Origin: Micromonospora sp. RHAY321
GTDB taxonomy: Bacteria; Actinomycetota; Actinomycetes; Mycobacteriales; Micromonosporaceae
Assembly: GCF_023896955.1 (NCBI RefSeq)
Contig: NZ_JAMHIW010000003.1
Coordinates: 124,001-188,000 of the forward strand
Direction of reading: 5' to 3'
Length of the DNA stretch: 64,000 bases
Below are positions 19,637 to 30,942 of this stretch, piece by piece. Within the stretch, counting starts at the first letter, position 1; each line of letters starts with the position of its first letter. The notes under the pieces were generated by a model. That model did no database searches. It saw only the letters and a list, made by a program, of their open reading frames with translations, and had not been told where the DNA came from. The position numbers and the translations under genes were made by a program.

Positions 19637-19665
19637 CTACGATGCCGTAAGTTACGGTGACGTAG
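19637..19665. promoter_or_regulatory. 29-bp dyad operator upstream of the desaturase
   Basis: A perfectly centred inverted repeat on G19651: inner CCGTAA/TTACGG (19645-19650, 19652-19657) and outer CTACG/CGTAG (19637-19641, 19661-19665), with three unpaired bases on each side between inner and outer arms. It lies 42 bases before the desaturase start and overlaps a possible -10 (TACGAT, 19638-19643). A TetR gene follows the desaturase; that protein binding here is inference. Confidence 0.65.
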
Positions 19666-19706
19666 GCGTAGCTTCGTGATCGCTTCCGTCCCCTCTGCGA
19701 GGTGCC

Positions 19707-20672
19707 ATGTCCACCGCTCTGCTCGAACCCAACACCGCCGGCCCCGGCCCGAAACCCCTCACCGACGGCAGTCAGTCCTCCGGGATCCTGGCCGCCCTCT
19801 GGGCCTTCGTGGTGATCCCCTTCGTCGCCCTGCTGGTCGCCGTACCGGTCGCCTGGGGCGGCTGGCTGGGCTGGACCGACGTGGTCATCGGCCTCGTCTG
19901 GTACGTGGTCTCCGGCCTCGGCATCACCGTCGGCTTCCACCGCTACTTCACGCACGGCTCGTTCAAGGCCAAGCGGTGGCTGCGGGTGACGTTGGCGGTC
20001 GCGGGTTCGCTGGCGGTGCAGGGCGAGATCATCCAGTGGGTGGCCGACCACCGGCGGCACCACGCCTTCTCCGACCTGGAGGGCGACCCGCACTCGCCGT
20101 GGCGCTTCGGCACCAGTTTCTGGGCGCTGACCCGGGGCCTCTTCCACGCACACGTTGGTTGGCTGTTCCGCCGTGAGCTGTCCAACCGGGAGCGGTTCGC
20201 CCCCGACCTGATCGCCGACCGCGACATCAGCCGGGTGGACAAGCTCTTCCCGATGCTGGTGGCCATCTCACTGCTCGGCCCGGCGCTGATCGGCGGCCTG
20301 GTGACCTGGTCCTGGCAGGGCGCGCTGACCGCGTTCTTCTGGGCCGGGCTGGTGCGGATCGGCCTGCTGCACCACGTCACCTGGGCGATCAACTCGGTCT
20401 GCCACGTCTACGGCGAGCGCCCGTTCGCCATGCGTCAGGGCGACCGCGCGTCGAACTTCTGGCCGCTGGCGATCCTGTCGTTCGGCGAGAGCTGGCACAA
20501 CCTGCACCACGCCGACCCCACCAGCGCCCGGCACGGCGTGCTGCGTGGTCAGGTCGACATCTCCGCCCGGGTGATCTGGCTGTTCGAGAAGATCGGCGCG
20601 GCGTCGCAGGTGCGCTGGCCGAAGCCGGAACGCCTCGCCGCCAAGCTGGTGAAGCCGGTCGCACCCCGCTAA
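19707..20672 (+). CDS. Membrane fatty acid (acyl-CoA) desaturase
   Basis: 321 residues. Di-iron integral-membrane desaturase introducing a double bond into acyl chains. All three histidine boxes are present: HRYFTH, HRRHH (VADHRRHHAF) and HNLHH (SWHNLHHAD), with hydrophobic segments ILAALWAFVVIPFVALLVAVPVAWG, VVIGLVWYVVSGLGITVG, and LVAISLLGPALIGGLVTW. It belongs to the delta-9 acyl-CoA desaturase-like group. GAGG precedes the ATG. The upstream dyad and the downstream TetR gene suggest regulation by fatty acid or acyl-CoA status. Confidence 0.95.
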   Translation: MSTALLEPNTAGPGPKPLTDGSQSSGILAALWAFVVIPFVALLVAVPVAWGGWLGWTDVVIGLVWYVVSGLGITVGFHRYFTHGSFKAKRWLRVTLAVAGSLAVQGEIIQWVADHRRHHAFSDLEGDPHSPWRFGTSFWALTRGLFHAHVGWLFRRELSNRERFAPDLIADRDISRVDKLFPMLVAISLLGPALIGGLVTWSWQGALTAFFWAGLVRIGLLHHVTWAINSVCHVYGERPFAMRQGDRASNFWPLAILSFGESWHNLHHADPTSARHGVLRGQVDISARVIWLFEKIGAASQVRWPKPERLAAKLVKPVAPR

Positions 20673-20830
20673 AAGCGGGCGGTGCTCCCGGAGACAGCCT
20701 GGCAGGATGGCCGGGTGACCGAGCGACGCGGGGGGACCGGACGGCTCGGCGCACGGGGAGCCGGGCCCGATCCGGGTACGGTCGGACGGCGCGGCGGGAC
20801 GATCAGACCGCCCGCGAGTGAGGCGACGAC

Positions 20831-21583
20831 GTGAACGGGCACAGCGGAGGCACCATCCCACGGCAGGGCGTCACCGAGCGCCAGCGAGGCGGCGACATGC
20901 CCGAGGGCACTGACGGAGACGGCGGTCGGCGTGCGGTTCCGGCTCCGGCCACCAAACCCAAGTCCACCTCCCGGGTCCGCATGTCCGCCGCCCAGCGCCG
21001 GGAGCAGTTGATCGCGATCGGCCGGCAACTCTTCGCCGAGCGCGGTTTCGACGCCACCTCCATCGAGGAGGTGGCGTCCCGTGCCAAGGTCTCCAAGCCG
21101 GTGGTCTACGAGCACTTCGGCGGCAAGGAGGGGCTCTACGCGGTGGTGGTGGACCGGGAGGTCCGGGCCCTGCTGGACCGGATCACCACGGCATTGACCG
21201 CCGGGCACCCACGGGAGCTGCTGGAGCAGGCGGCGATGGCCCTGCTGGGCTACATCGAGGAGGAGGCCAGCGGGTTCCGGGTGCTGGTCCGCGAGTCGCC
21301 GGTGCTGTCGGCGACGGGCAACTTCAGCAGCGTGATGAACGACGTGGCGCACCAGGTCGAGCACATCCTCGGCGCCGAGTTCAAGAGCCGCGGGTACGAC
21401 CCGAAGCTGGCCGAGCTGTACTCCCAGGCGCTGGTGGGCATGGTGGCGTTGACCGGCACCTGGTGGCTGGAGGTGCGCAAGCCGCGCAAGGAGACGGTGG
21501 CGGCACACCTGGTCAACCTCGCCTGGAACGGGTTGTCGCACCTGGAGGCGAAGCCGACCTTGATCACCGCCCGCCGCCGCTGA
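20831..21583 (+). CDS. TetR-family transcriptional regulator
   Basis: 250 residues from a GTG; an ATG at 20897 would give 228. The HTH is RREQLIAIGRQLFAERGFDATSIEEVASRAKVSKPVVYEHFGGKEGLYAVVVDREV (residues ~60-115), followed by a helical ligand domain. Both candidate starts are preceded by near-identical GAGGCG(A/G)CGAC sequences, so the start is ambiguous; the ~45 residues before the HTH are unstructured. It follows the desaturase by 158 bases on the same strand and is the best candidate to bind the dyad at 19651. Confidence 0.9.
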   Translation: MNGHSGGTIPRQGVTERQRGGDMPEGTDGDGGRRAVPAPATKPKSTSRVRMSAAQRREQLIAIGRQLFAERGFDATSIEEVASRAKVSKPVVYEHFGGKEGLYAVVVDREVRALLDRITTALTAGHPRELLEQAAMALLGYIEEEASGFRVLVRESPVLSATGNFSSVMNDVAHQVEHILGAEFKSRGYDPKLAELYSQALVGMVALTGTWWLEVRKPRKETVAAHLVNLAWNGLSHLEAKPTLITARRR

Positions 21584-21589
21584 CCCCGG

Positions 21590-22066
21590 TCAGCGGCGGT
21601 GCACCTCGGCCACGGGGTGGGCGCGGTTGCGCCGTTCCTCCTCGGCGTGCTCCTCGGGGCCGACCTTGTCGTACAGGCCGGTGCCGAGCAGGATCAGGCC
21701 GAACAGCATCGACACGACCACGGTCGACATCGAGAAGTTCAGGAAGTTCGCCTCGGTCTGCAGCACGGACATCATCAGGATGCTGGTCACCAGGAACACC
21801 ACACCAGCGGTGAGGTTCATGTAGTGGCCGAGGTTGCTGCGCCGGGACGCCCCGATGATCAGGACGACCCCGAAGACCACCGAGGCGAGCGAGAACGCCA
21901 GGTTGGTGCGCAGCCCGAGTGCCCAGTGGCTGCCCCGGTCGAAGAGCGGGTCGCCGATCGTCTCGGCGACGCCCCAGACGCCGAAGACCAGGATGTAGAC
22001 GCCGATCAGGCCGGAGAGAACCCGGTAGAGCGGCCGTGCCGGATGGTTCACCGGAAAGTGCGGCAT
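21590..22066 (-). CDS. DUF4383-type four-helix membrane protein (copy 1)
   Basis: 158 residues, start at MPHFPVNHPARPLYRVLSG with GGGGAG 7 bases upstream. Four hydrophobic segments: LIGVYILVFGVWGVAE, NLAFSLASVVFGVVLIIGA, HYMNLTAGVVFLVTSILMMS, STVVVSMLFGLILLGTGLYDKVG; then a charged cytoplasmic tail. The NHPARPLYR start and the layout match the DUF4383 family of actinobacterial membrane proteins of unknown function. It converges on the TetR gene with a 6-base gap and is a paralogue of the next gene. Confidence 0.85.
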   Translation of the reverse strand: MPHFPVNHPARPLYRVLSGLIGVYILVFGVWGVAETIGDPLFDRGSHWALGLRTNLAFSLASVVFGVVLIIGASRRSNLGHYMNLTAGVVFLVTSILMMSVLQTEANFLNFSMSTVVVSMLFGLILLGTGLYDKVGPEEHAEEERRNRAHPVAEVHRR

Positions 22067-22183
22067 ACCCCTGCTCCCCATCCACCTGAGTCAACCGATT
22101 CAGGAGGATTGTCACCCGAGGCAGAGGGGACTGTCCGGAGAACCCCAAAGGCGGCAGGGTCCGCCGAAGGCCGGACCACGTCA

Positions 22184-22257
22184 GGTTTTCGCCGGAGCCC
22201 GAGCTGCGCAGGGATCAAGCCTGACCGCCCGGAGCAGCTCGGGCTCCGGCGAGAACC
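22184..22257. terminator. 24-bp inverted repeat between the two DUF4383 genes
   Basis: Arms 22184-22207 and 22234-22257 pair over 24 bp with one G-T position and a 26-nt loop. It lies 18 bases after the stop of the second DUF4383 gene, so it is probably its terminator. The remaining part of the 209-base gap (22067-22183) contains only weaker GC-rich pairing. Confidence 0.65.
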
Positions 22258-22275
22258 CACCAAGCCCGAGCAGGA

Positions 22276-22731
22276 TCAGAGCACCAGGCGGGCCTTCTGC
22301 CAGGCCTCCGACTCCTCGTCCGTGCCGACCTTGCCGTACATGCCGACCATGAGCAGCACCAGGGCGGCCAGCATCACCACGATCACCGTGGCGATGCTGA
22401 AGTTGAAGATGTTGGCGTCGGTCTGGATGAACGCCAGGCCGGCGAGGCTGACCACCATCAGGGCGTACGCCAGCCACTGGTTGATCGCCACGTCGATGTT
22501 GCGGCCGAGGGCGGTGCCAGCCACCACGAGGAGCCCGAGCAGCACGCAGAGCAGCGAGAAGCCGAGGTTGGTGCCCTGGCCGAGGACCCGGGTGTCGTCC
22601 TGCGCGAGGACCTCGTTGCCGGCGCTCTCGATGATGCCGAGCACACCGAAGACCACCAGGTACAGACCGGTCAGCCCGCCGATCGCCCGGTAGACCGGCC
22701 GCGCGGGGTGGTTGACGGGGGTGTGGGCCAT
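22276..22731 (-). CDS. DUF4383-type four-helix membrane protein (copy 2)
   Basis: 151 residues starting MAHTPVNHPARPVYRAIGGLTGLY. Four membrane segments mirror copy 1, including LVVFGVLGIIESAGN, NLGFSLLCVLLGLLVVAGTALG, WLAYALMVVSLAGLAFIQTDA and ATVIVVMLAALVLLMVGMYGKVG. The two proteins are clearly homologous (VNHPARP(V/L)YR, Q(T)(E/D)AN(I/F)(F/L)NFS), so this is a tandem duplication with considerable divergence. Function unknown. Confidence 0.85.
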   Translation of the reverse strand: MAHTPVNHPARPVYRAIGGLTGLYLVVFGVLGIIESAGNEVLAQDDTRVLGQGTNLGFSLLCVLLGLLVVAGTALGRNIDVAINQWLAYALMVVSLAGLAFIQTDANIFNFSIATVIVVMLAALVLLMVGMYGKVGTDEESEAWQKARLVL

Positions 22732-22833
22732 GTCAGAGTCTCCAACGCCGTGGGGTGAGGTGTCGTCGACGATTGTCCCGCATGTGGTGGTGTGACGCCG
22801 CACACGGTCCCTGACCCGGCGAGCCGGGCCCGG

Positions 22834-24639
<1,806 letters not shown>

Positions 24640-24761
24640 GTTCCACCCTTCAAGATCAAGGCGTCCGGGTGCCGGCGGGCACCTCGGGACGCCTGACCCA
24701 AGGGTACGCGGACGCCCCGGCCACCCGCGCCGCGCGCCCGGTCGGCCGGTGGGCCGCGACG

Positions 24762-25712
24762 TCAGACGACGCGCGCGCCCGCGACCGGGCCGTGCGCGAC
24801 CCGCGCCTCGCGGCAGACGCCCGCGGTGGTCAACTCGGCGGCGATCCGCTCGGCGGCGGCCGCGTCGGCGGCGAGGAAGACGCAGGTCGGGCCGGAGCCG
24901 GAGACGATGCCGGCGAGCGCACCGGCCGCCTCGCCGGCCTTGAGGGTGTCGGCCAGCGCCGGGCGCATGGCCAGTGCGGCGTCCTGGAGGTCGTTGCCGA
25001 GCGTCCGGGCGAGCACCCGGGGGTCGCGCTGGCGCAGCGCGCCCAGCAGCGCGTCCGTGCTGCCCAGCGGGGTGCCCGCCGCACCGGAGTCGCGCAGCCG
25101 GTCCAGCTCGCGGTACGCGGCCGGGGTCGACAGGCCGCTGTCGGCGATGGCCACCACCCAGTGCCAGGAGGTGGGGCGGGCCAGCACGGGGCTGACCGCC
25201 TCGCCCCGGCCGGTGCCCAGCGCGGTGCCGCCGTAGATCAGAAACGGCACGTCGGAGCCGAGGTCGGCGGCGATCCCGGCCAGTTCGTCACGGGACAGCC
25301 CGGTGCCCCAGAGCGCGTCGCAGGCCACCAGCGCGGCGGCCGCGTCGGCGCTGCCACCGGCCAGCCCGCCGGCGAGCGGGATCTGCTTGCGCAGGTGCAG
25401 CCGGGCGTGCGGCAGCACCCCGGCGTACCCGGCCAGGGCGTGCGCGGCGCGGATCACCAGGTTGGTGTCGTCCAACGCCAGCTCGCCGGTGCCCTCGCCC
25501 TCCATGGTCAGGGTGAGGGTGTCGCCCCGCCGGGCCGTCAACTCGTCGTGGATCGAGATGGCGTGGTAGACGGTGTTCAGCTCGTGGTAGCCGTCGCGGC
25601 GCAGCGGGCCCACCCCGAGGTGCAGGTTGACCTTCGCGGGCACCCGGACCTTCACCGGTCCGCTGGCTCCGCGCCGCTCGTCTTCGCCATCCGGTCGCCA
25701 CGCCTCGGTCAC
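24762..25712 (-). CDS. ispE: 4-diphosphocytidyl-2-C-methyl-D-erythritol kinase
   Basis: 316 residues. MEP-pathway kinase making isoprenoid precursors. GHMP-kinase motifs: VPAKVNLHLGVGPLRRDGYHEL, the ATP loop IPLAGGLAGGSADAAA, and the C-terminal IVSGSGPTCVFLA. The GTG at 25712 starts a ~20-residue non-conserved leader before VKVRVPAKVNL. It begins 9 bases after the rsmA stop and is transcribed with it, the conserved ksgA-ispE pair. Confidence 0.95.
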   Translation of the reverse strand: MTEAWRPDGEDERRGASGPVKVRVPAKVNLHLGVGPLRRDGYHELNTVYHAISIHDELTARRGDTLTLTMEGEGTGELALDDTNLVIRAAHALAGYAGVLPHARLHLRKQIPLAGGLAGGSADAAAALVACDALWGTGLSRDELAGIAADLGSDVPFLIYGGTALGTGRGEAVSPVLARPTSWHWVVAIADSGLSTPAAYRELDRLRDSGAAGTPLGSTDALLGALRQRDPRVLARTLGNDLQDAALAMRPALADTLKAGEAAGALAGIVSGSGPTCVFLAADAAAAERIAAELTTAGVCREARVAHGPVAGARVV

Positions 25713-25721
25713 GGCGCCAGC

Positions 25722-26591
25722 CTACTGGGCGGCCGGCACGGCGGTCGGAGCCGACGCGGCTATGGCGGCGAACTGCTCGACGGTGAGCGACTCCCCCCGG
25801 GCACCGGGGTCGACGCCGGCGGCGGTGAGGGCGGCGGCGGCGCGGTCCGCGCCCCCGGCCCAGCCGGCCAACGCGGCGCGCAGGGTCTTGCGACGCTGCG
25901 CGAACGCCGCGTCCACCACGGCGAAGACCCGTTCCCGGGGTACGTCGGAGCGGGGTGGCTGGCGGCAGGTGAAGGCGACCAGACCGGAGTCGACGTTGGG
26001 CACCGGCCAGAACACGTTCGGTGGCACCCGGCCGGCGCCCCGGGCCTGCGCGTACCAGGCGAGCTTGACCGACGGGATGCCGTACACCTTGGAGCCGGGA
26101 CCGGCGACGAGCCGGTCGGCGACCTCCTTCTGCACCATCACCAGGCCGTGCCGCAGGCTGGGCAGCGCGGCGAGCAGGTGCAGCACCACCGGCACGGCCA
26201 CGTTGTAGGGCAGGTTCGCCACCAGCGCGGTCGGCGCCGGATCGGCCAGCTCGGCGGCGTCGATGCGTAGCGCGTCCGCGCGGTGCACGGTGAGCCGCCC
26301 GGCGTCCGCCCCGGCGTGCCGGGCGACGGTCTCCGGCAGCGCGCCGGCGAGCACCGGATCGATCTCCACGGCGTGCACGTGCCCGGCGACCGGCAGCAGC
26401 CCCAGGGTGAGCGAGCCGAGCCCGGGGCCGACCTCCAGGGCCACGTCGTCCGGAGTCAGGCCGGCGGCCGTGACGATCCGGCGCACGGTGTTCGGGTCGT
26501 GCACGAAGTTCTGGCCCAGCTTCTTGGTGGGCGCGACGCCCAGCCGGGCGGCGAGTTCCCGGATCTCCGCCGGGCCGAGGAGACCGGTCAT
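25722..26591 (-). CDS. rsmA: 16S rRNA (adenine1518/1519-N6)-dimethyltransferase
   Basis: 289 residues (KsgA). Dimethylates two adenosines in helix 45 of 16S rRNA. Motifs: [23 protein letters not shown]-binding [14 protein letters not shown], and the catalytic [10 protein letters not shown]. The C-terminal helical domain ([23 protein letters not shown]) is intact. It follows tatD by only 46 bases. In many actinobacteria rpfB lies between tatD and ksgA; here it does not. Confidence 0.96.
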   Translation of the reverse strand: MTGLLGPAEIRELAARLGVAPTKKLGQNFVHDPNTVRRIVTAAGLTPDDVALEVGPGLGSLTLGLLPVAGHVHAVEIDPVLAGALPETVARHAGADAGRLTVHRADALRIDAAELADPAPTALVANLPYNVAVPVVLHLLAALPSLRHGLVMVQKEVADRLVAGPGSKVYGIPSVKLAWYAQARGAGRVPPNVFWPVPNVDSGLVAFTCRQPPRSDVPRERVFAVVDAAFAQRRKTLRAALAGWAGGADRAAAALTAAGVDPGARGESLTVEQFAAIAASAPTAVPAAQ

Positions 26592-26637
26592 GCCTGGGAG
26601 CGTAACGGCGTCGTCGGGGCAGACCGTCGGGCCGGGC

Positions 26638-27525
26638 TCACCACGGGCCGAAGACCCGGTCGCCGGTGGCGGAGATGGCGGCGCACAGCTCGTCCAGATC
26701 GGTGCCGGTGGTCGCGGCGAGCGAGCGGACGGTGAGCGGGATCAGGTACGACGCGTTCGGTCGGCCCCGGTGCGGGGTCGGGGTGAGGTACGGGGCGTCG
26801 GTCTCCACCAGGATCTGGTCCACGGGTGTGAGCGCGGCGGCCTCGCGCAGCGCGGTGGCGCTGGCGAAGGTGACCGTGCCCGCGAAGCTGAGCAGGTAGC
26901 CGCGACGGACGCACTCGCGGGCGAAGTCGGCGTCACCGGAGAAGCAGTGCAGCACCACGGTGTCCGGAGAGCCCTCGTCGTCGAGGATCCGCAGCACGTC
27001 GGCGTGGGCGTCCCGGTCGTGGATGACCAGTGCCCGGCCGTACCGCTTGGCGATGGCGATGTGCGCCCGGAAGCTCTCCTCCTGCGCGACGCGCCCCTCG
27101 TCCCCGGTGCGGAAGAAGTCCATCCCGGTCTCGCCGATCCCCCGGACCCGGTCCCGCGCGGCGAGCGCCTCGATCTCCCGCAGCGCCTCGTCGAGGTCGG
27201 CCAGCCGGGGCGCCTCGTTGGGGTGCAGCGCCACCGTGGCCAGCACGGCGGGGTGCCGGTCGGCGGTGTCCGCGCCCCACCGTGAGGAGGCGACGTCCAC
27301 GCCCACCTGGACCAACCGGTCCACGCCGACACCGGTGGCCAGCGCGATCGCCGCGGCGACCGGGTCGTCGGCGGACCCGCCGCCGGGTACGCCGGCCTCG
27401 CTGACGGTTATGTCCAGGTGGGTGTGGCTGTCCAGCACCGGCCGGGGCAGCGGTTCGGGGGCGGGCGGGAACTCTCCGGCCCGCCGGGCGGCCCGCTCTC
27501 GGCGGGTTTCAGTGGGCTCGCTCAT
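26638..27525 (-). CDS. TatD-family metal-dependent hydrolase
   Basis: 295 residues, TIM-barrel amidohydrolase-superfamily nuclease. Metal ligands: [32 protein letters not shown] and [11 protein letters not shown]. TatD proteins act as Mg-dependent 3'-5' DNA/RNA exonucleases or on D-amino-acyl-tRNA. The frame is open far upstream, but similarity starts at about residue 28; ATG 27525 is chosen and ATG 27537 is possible. Transcribed before rsmA. Confidence 0.93.
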   Translation of the reverse strand: MSEPTETRRERAARRAGEFPPAPEPLPRPVLDSHTHLDITVSEAGVPGGGSADDPVAAAIALATGVGVDRLVQVGVDVASSRWGADTADRHPAVLATVALHPNEAPRLADLDEALREIEALAARDRVRGIGETGMDFFRTGDEGRVAQEESFRAHIAIAKRYGRALVIHDRDAHADVLRILDDEGSPDTVVLHCFSGDADFARECVRRGYLLSFAGTVTFASATALREAAALTPVDQILVETDAPYLTPTPHRGRPNASYLIPLTVRSLAATTGTDLDELCAAISATGDRVFGPW

Positions 27526-27693
27526 CAGCGACAGCATCACACACCGGGGCTGTCCATCCGCCCGCCACCCGACGTTCACCTCGACTACGCCGCGCGACTC
27601 TACCGTCGCTCGCGTGAGCGAGCGCAGCGAGCGAACCGTGAGGCACAGCAGCGTGGCGCCTCGCGCCGCTGCCGGGCGCAGCGAGGCGGCGAC

Positions 27694-28941
27694 GTGAGCG
27701 TTGCCCCCCAGGCCAGTGGTGCCGCCAGCGAACGTACCGGGCTGCGCGTGGCGTTCGGCGGCGGCGTCTACCCGGCCGAGGAGATCGCCCGGGGTGCCGC
27801 GTACGAGCTGTTCAGCGCCGACGAGGTGCAGGGCTTCGAGTGGGCGCCGCGAGCGGGCAGCGCCCTGCCGTGGCGCCGGTTCGTGCACGTCACCGAGGTG
27901 ACCGCGGTGCACGGGGCACCGGAGCCGGCCGAGGAGCCGGAGACGCCGCTGATGATGCCGGCGCACCGGGAGCGGGGTTGGGCGCAGCTGCACCAGCTCA
28001 GCCAGCAGCCGGCCGCGGCGGCTGACCCGATGCTGGTCGCCGCGCGCGGGTCGGCGGTGGTCCGCAGGGGCACCCGGATGGTGAAGGTGCTCTCCCCCCG
28101 GCAGCTCGCCGGGTACGTGCGGGGGTGGCTGCCGCACGGCTTCTGCTACCGCGAACACGACGTGGCGCACCTGCGTACCCCGGGGGCGACCACGGTGCTG
28201 AGGACCGACGGCGAGGTGGGCCGGGACGGCCTGGAGGTGGCGTACGCCCTGCGCTGGCGGGCCGCCGACCCGGGTGACTACGACGTGCCGGTGGGCGAGG
28301 CGCACCGTGGCCTGACCGAGCTGGCTCCCCGCGACCGGCTGGGTCCGCCGGTGCTGGGAACGGGGTTCGTGCCGAGCAACGGTCAGCTCATCCCGGAGTT
28401 CATCACCCGGGACTTCGCCGACCTGCCGATGCCGGCGAACGCGGCCCTGCTCGCCTACCCGGCGGAGGGGGTGGAGGTGGTGCTCTACACCTACCAGGCC
28501 GAGCAGCGCGGCTGGCTGCGGATGGTGGGCCCGCAGTGGCGGCATCTGCTGTCGGCGGTGCCGGGTCTCTCCCCGGACCAGGAGTACGTGCCGACCGGGG
28601 ACTCCCCGCGCTCCACCCAACTGGTCGGTGTGCACGGCGACAGCGAGTACGAGGCGGTGGCCGACCTGCCGGGCGGGTTCCGGGTCCTGGCGATGACCCG
28701 TGCGGCCCGCTACCCGGTGGAGGCGGTCGCCCGGCGACTCCGGTTCGCCCGGTGGCGGGGTGTGCCCTGCCTGGTGCTGCGGGAGGAGGGCGGCTGGCTG
28801 CGGTTGCGGCTGCGCTTCCCGGACCCGGAGACGGTGCTCACCACCGGCGCGCAGTGCCACGATCGCGGCATCTACGAGACCTGGGCACCGGGCACCGAGG
28901 TGACCGACGATCAGGTGATGGACACCCGGTACGCGATGTGA
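27694..28941 (+). CDS. Orphan protein, 415 residues
   Basis: Starts at GTG 27694 after GCGAGGCGGCGAC. No domain was recognised. It is soluble, without signal or membrane helix, and rich in Trp/Tyr/Arg. Parts look internally similar: WRRFVHVTEVTAV, LRWRAADPGDYDVPVGEAHRGL, and the paired C-terminal modules QRGWLRMVGPQWRHLL and GGWLRLRLRFPDPETV with following DQEYVPTGDS and GIYETWAPGTEV, suggesting a repeated beta-rich unit. Third-position GC strongly supports coding. It lies between tatD and metG, both on the other strand. Function unknown. Confidence 0.75.
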   Translation: MSVAPQASGAASERTGLRVAFGGGVYPAEEIARGAAYELFSADEVQGFEWAPRAGSALPWRRFVHVTEVTAVHGAPEPAEEPETPLMMPAHRERGWAQLHQLSQQPAAAADPMLVAARGSAVVRRGTRMVKVLSPRQLAGYVRGWLPHGFCYREHDVAHLRTPGATTVLRTDGEVGRDGLEVAYALRWRAADPGDYDVPVGEAHRGLTELAPRDRLGPPVLGTGFVPSNGQLIPEFITRDFADLPMPANAALLAYPAEGVEVVLYTYQAEQRGWLRMVGPQWRHLLSAVPGLSPDQEYVPTGDSPRSTQLVGVHGDSEYEAVADLPGGFRVLAMTRAARYPVEAVARRLRFARWRGVPCLVLREEGGWLRLRLRFPDPETVLTTGAQCHDRGIYETWAPGTEVTDDQVMDTRYAM

Positions 28942-28990
28942 CGCCGCGCGGCGGTGGACTGCTGCCCTCCGCCGCGCGGCCTTCGTACGC

Positions 28991-30793
28991 TCAGCCGGCC
29001 AGGCGGGCCAGCTCCTCGTCGACGATCGACGGGTCGAGCTTGCGGAACACCGGCTTCGGCGTGGACAGCGGTCGCCCCGCCTCCAGCGGCACCGACTCCC
29101 AGCGCGCCCCGACCGTGTAGTCCCCGGTCAGCACCGGGTACGCCGGCCCGCCGTCCAGGTCGTCGACCTGCTCGATGACCGGCATCGGCGCGTGCACGCC
29201 GGTGCCGCCGAGCAGCTCGTGCACCTGCTGCGCGGAGTGCGGCAGGAACGGGGTGAGCAGCGTGTTGGCGTCGCTGACCACCTGGAGGGCGACGTGCAGG
29301 ATGGTGCCCTGCCGGGGCTTGTCCGCCTCGTCCTTGAGCTTCCACGGCGCCTGCTCGGAGAGGTACCGGTTGGCCTCGGCGACCACCTTCATGGCCTCAC
29401 CGATGGCCTGCTTCTGGCGGTGGCGGCCGATGAGGTCGCCGACCGTGGCGAAGCCCGCCCGGGCCACGGCGAGCAGCGCCTCGTCGGCCTCGGTGAGCCC
29501 GGCCGGGTCGATCGGCGGGACCGCGCCGAAGTTCTTCGCCGCCATCGACACCGACCGGTTGACCAGGTTGCCCCAGCCGGCGACCAGTTCGTCGTTGTTG
29601 CGGCGGAGGAACTCGGCCCAGGTGAAGTCGGTGTCGTTGCTCTCCGGGCCGGCCGCGGCGATGAAGTAGCGCAGCGCGTCGGCGTCGTAGCGCTCCAGGA
29701 AGTCCCGGACGTAGATGACGACCTTGCGGGACGAGGAGAACTTGCGCCCCTCCATGGTCAGGTACTCGCTGGAGACCACCTCGGTGGGCAGGTTGAGCTG
29801 GCCCAGCTCGCCCGGCTCACCGTCGCGGGAGCCCGCACCGGAGTATCCGGAGAGCAGCGCCGGCCAGATCACCGAGTGGAAGACGATGTTGTCCTTGCCC
29901 ATGAAGTAGTACGACCGGGCGTCCTTGCCCTCGCCGTCGGCCGACCACCACCGGCGCCACGCCTCCGGGTCGCCGGAGCGGCGGGCCCACTCGATGGAGG
30001 CGGACAGGTAGCCGATCACCGCGTCGAACCAGACGTAGATGCGCTTGTCCGGCCGGTCCCGCCAGTCGTCCAGCGGGATCGGTACGCCCCACTCCAGGTC
30101 CCGGGTGATCGCCCGGGGCTGGAGGTCGTCGAGCAGGTTGCGGGAGAACCGCAGCACGTTGGGCCGCCACCCCTCCCGGGTGTCCAGCCACTGGCGCAGC
30201 ACGTCGGCGAGGGCGGGCAGGTCCAGGAAGAAGTGCTCGGTCTCGACGAACTTCGGGGTCTCCCCGTTGATCCGCGACTTCGGGTTGATCAGGTCGATCG
30301 GGTCGAGCTGGTTGCCGCAGTTGTCGCACTGGTCGCCACGGGCGCTGTCGTACCCGCAGATCGGGCAGGTGCCCTCGATGTACCGGTCGGGCAGGGTGCG
30401 CCCGGTCGACGGGGAGATGGCGCCCATGGTGGTCTTCGGCACGATGTAGCCGTTGCGGTACATCCCCTCGAACAGCTCCTGCACCACCGCGTAGTGGTTG
30501 CGGGTGGTGGTGCGGGTGAAGAGGTCGTAGGTGAGGCCGAGCCCGTGCAGGTCCTCGACGATCACCCGGTTGTACCGGTCGGCCAGCTCACGGGGGGTCA
30601 CCCCGTCGGCGTCGGCCTGCACCTGGATCGGGGTGCCGTGCTCGTCGGTGCCCGAGACCATGAGCACGTCGTGGCCGGCCATCCGCATGTACCGGGCGAA
30701 GACGTCGGAGGGAACGCCGAAACCGGAAACGTGGCCGATGTGGCGGGGGCCGTTGGCGTACGGCCAGGCCACTGCCGCGAGAACGTGACTCAT
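28991..30793 (-). CDS. metG: Methionyl-tRNA synthetase
   Basis: 600 residues. Charges tRNA-Met. [15 protein letters not shown] carries the HIGH motif; a single Cys4 zinc knuckle ([18 protein letters not shown]) lies at ~145-162; the KMSKS equivalent is KFSSSR, usual in actinobacteria. The anticodon-binding helical domain ([14 protein letters not shown]) follows, and there is no C-terminal Trbp111 extension. ATG at 30793; the long open frame upstream has no similarity. Confidence 0.97.
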   Translation of the reverse strand: MSHVLAAVAWPYANGPRHIGHVSGFGVPSDVFARYMRMAGHDVLMVSGTDEHGTPIQVQADADGVTPRELADRYNRVIVEDLHGLGLTYDLFTRTTTRNHYAVVQELFEGMYRNGYIVPKTTMGAISPSTGRTLPDRYIEGTCPICGYDSARGDQCDNCGNQLDPIDLINPKSRINGETPKFVETEHFFLDLPALADVLRQWLDTREGWRPNVLRFSRNLLDDLQPRAITRDLEWGVPIPLDDWRDRPDKRIYVWFDAVIGYLSASIEWARRSGDPEAWRRWWSADGEGKDARSYYFMGKDNIVFHSVIWPALLSGYSGAGSRDGEPGELGQLNLPTEVVSSEYLTMEGRKFSSSRKVVIYVRDFLERYDADALRYFIAAAGPESNDTDFTWAEFLRRNNDELVAGWGNLVNRSVSMAAKNFGAVPPIDPAGLTEADEALLAVARAGFATVGDLIGRHRQKQAIGEAMKVVAEANRYLSEQAPWKLKDEADKPRQGTILHVALQVVSDANTLLTPFLPHSAQQVHELLGGTGVHAPMPVIEQVDDLDGGPAYPVLTGDYTVGARWESVPLEAGRPLSTPKPVFRKLDPSIVDEELARLAG

Positions 30794-30942
30794 GAGCAGC
30801 AAGCCTAGTGACCCGTCCGGTGCGCCCGCGAACCAATAGGGGGTGCGGGGCCGACGGACCGGCCCGAGCACCCCGCCCATTGGTCCGATTTGTCGCCGAC
30901 ACGCGGCTGAGCTGCCCGATCCGCCCCGCCGACCGGTGTGCA

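Noticed and set aside
26638..28860. Extension of the TatD frame across the 415-residue gene
   Set aside because: Same reason: the upstream part is a shadow of the orphan gene with no family similarity.
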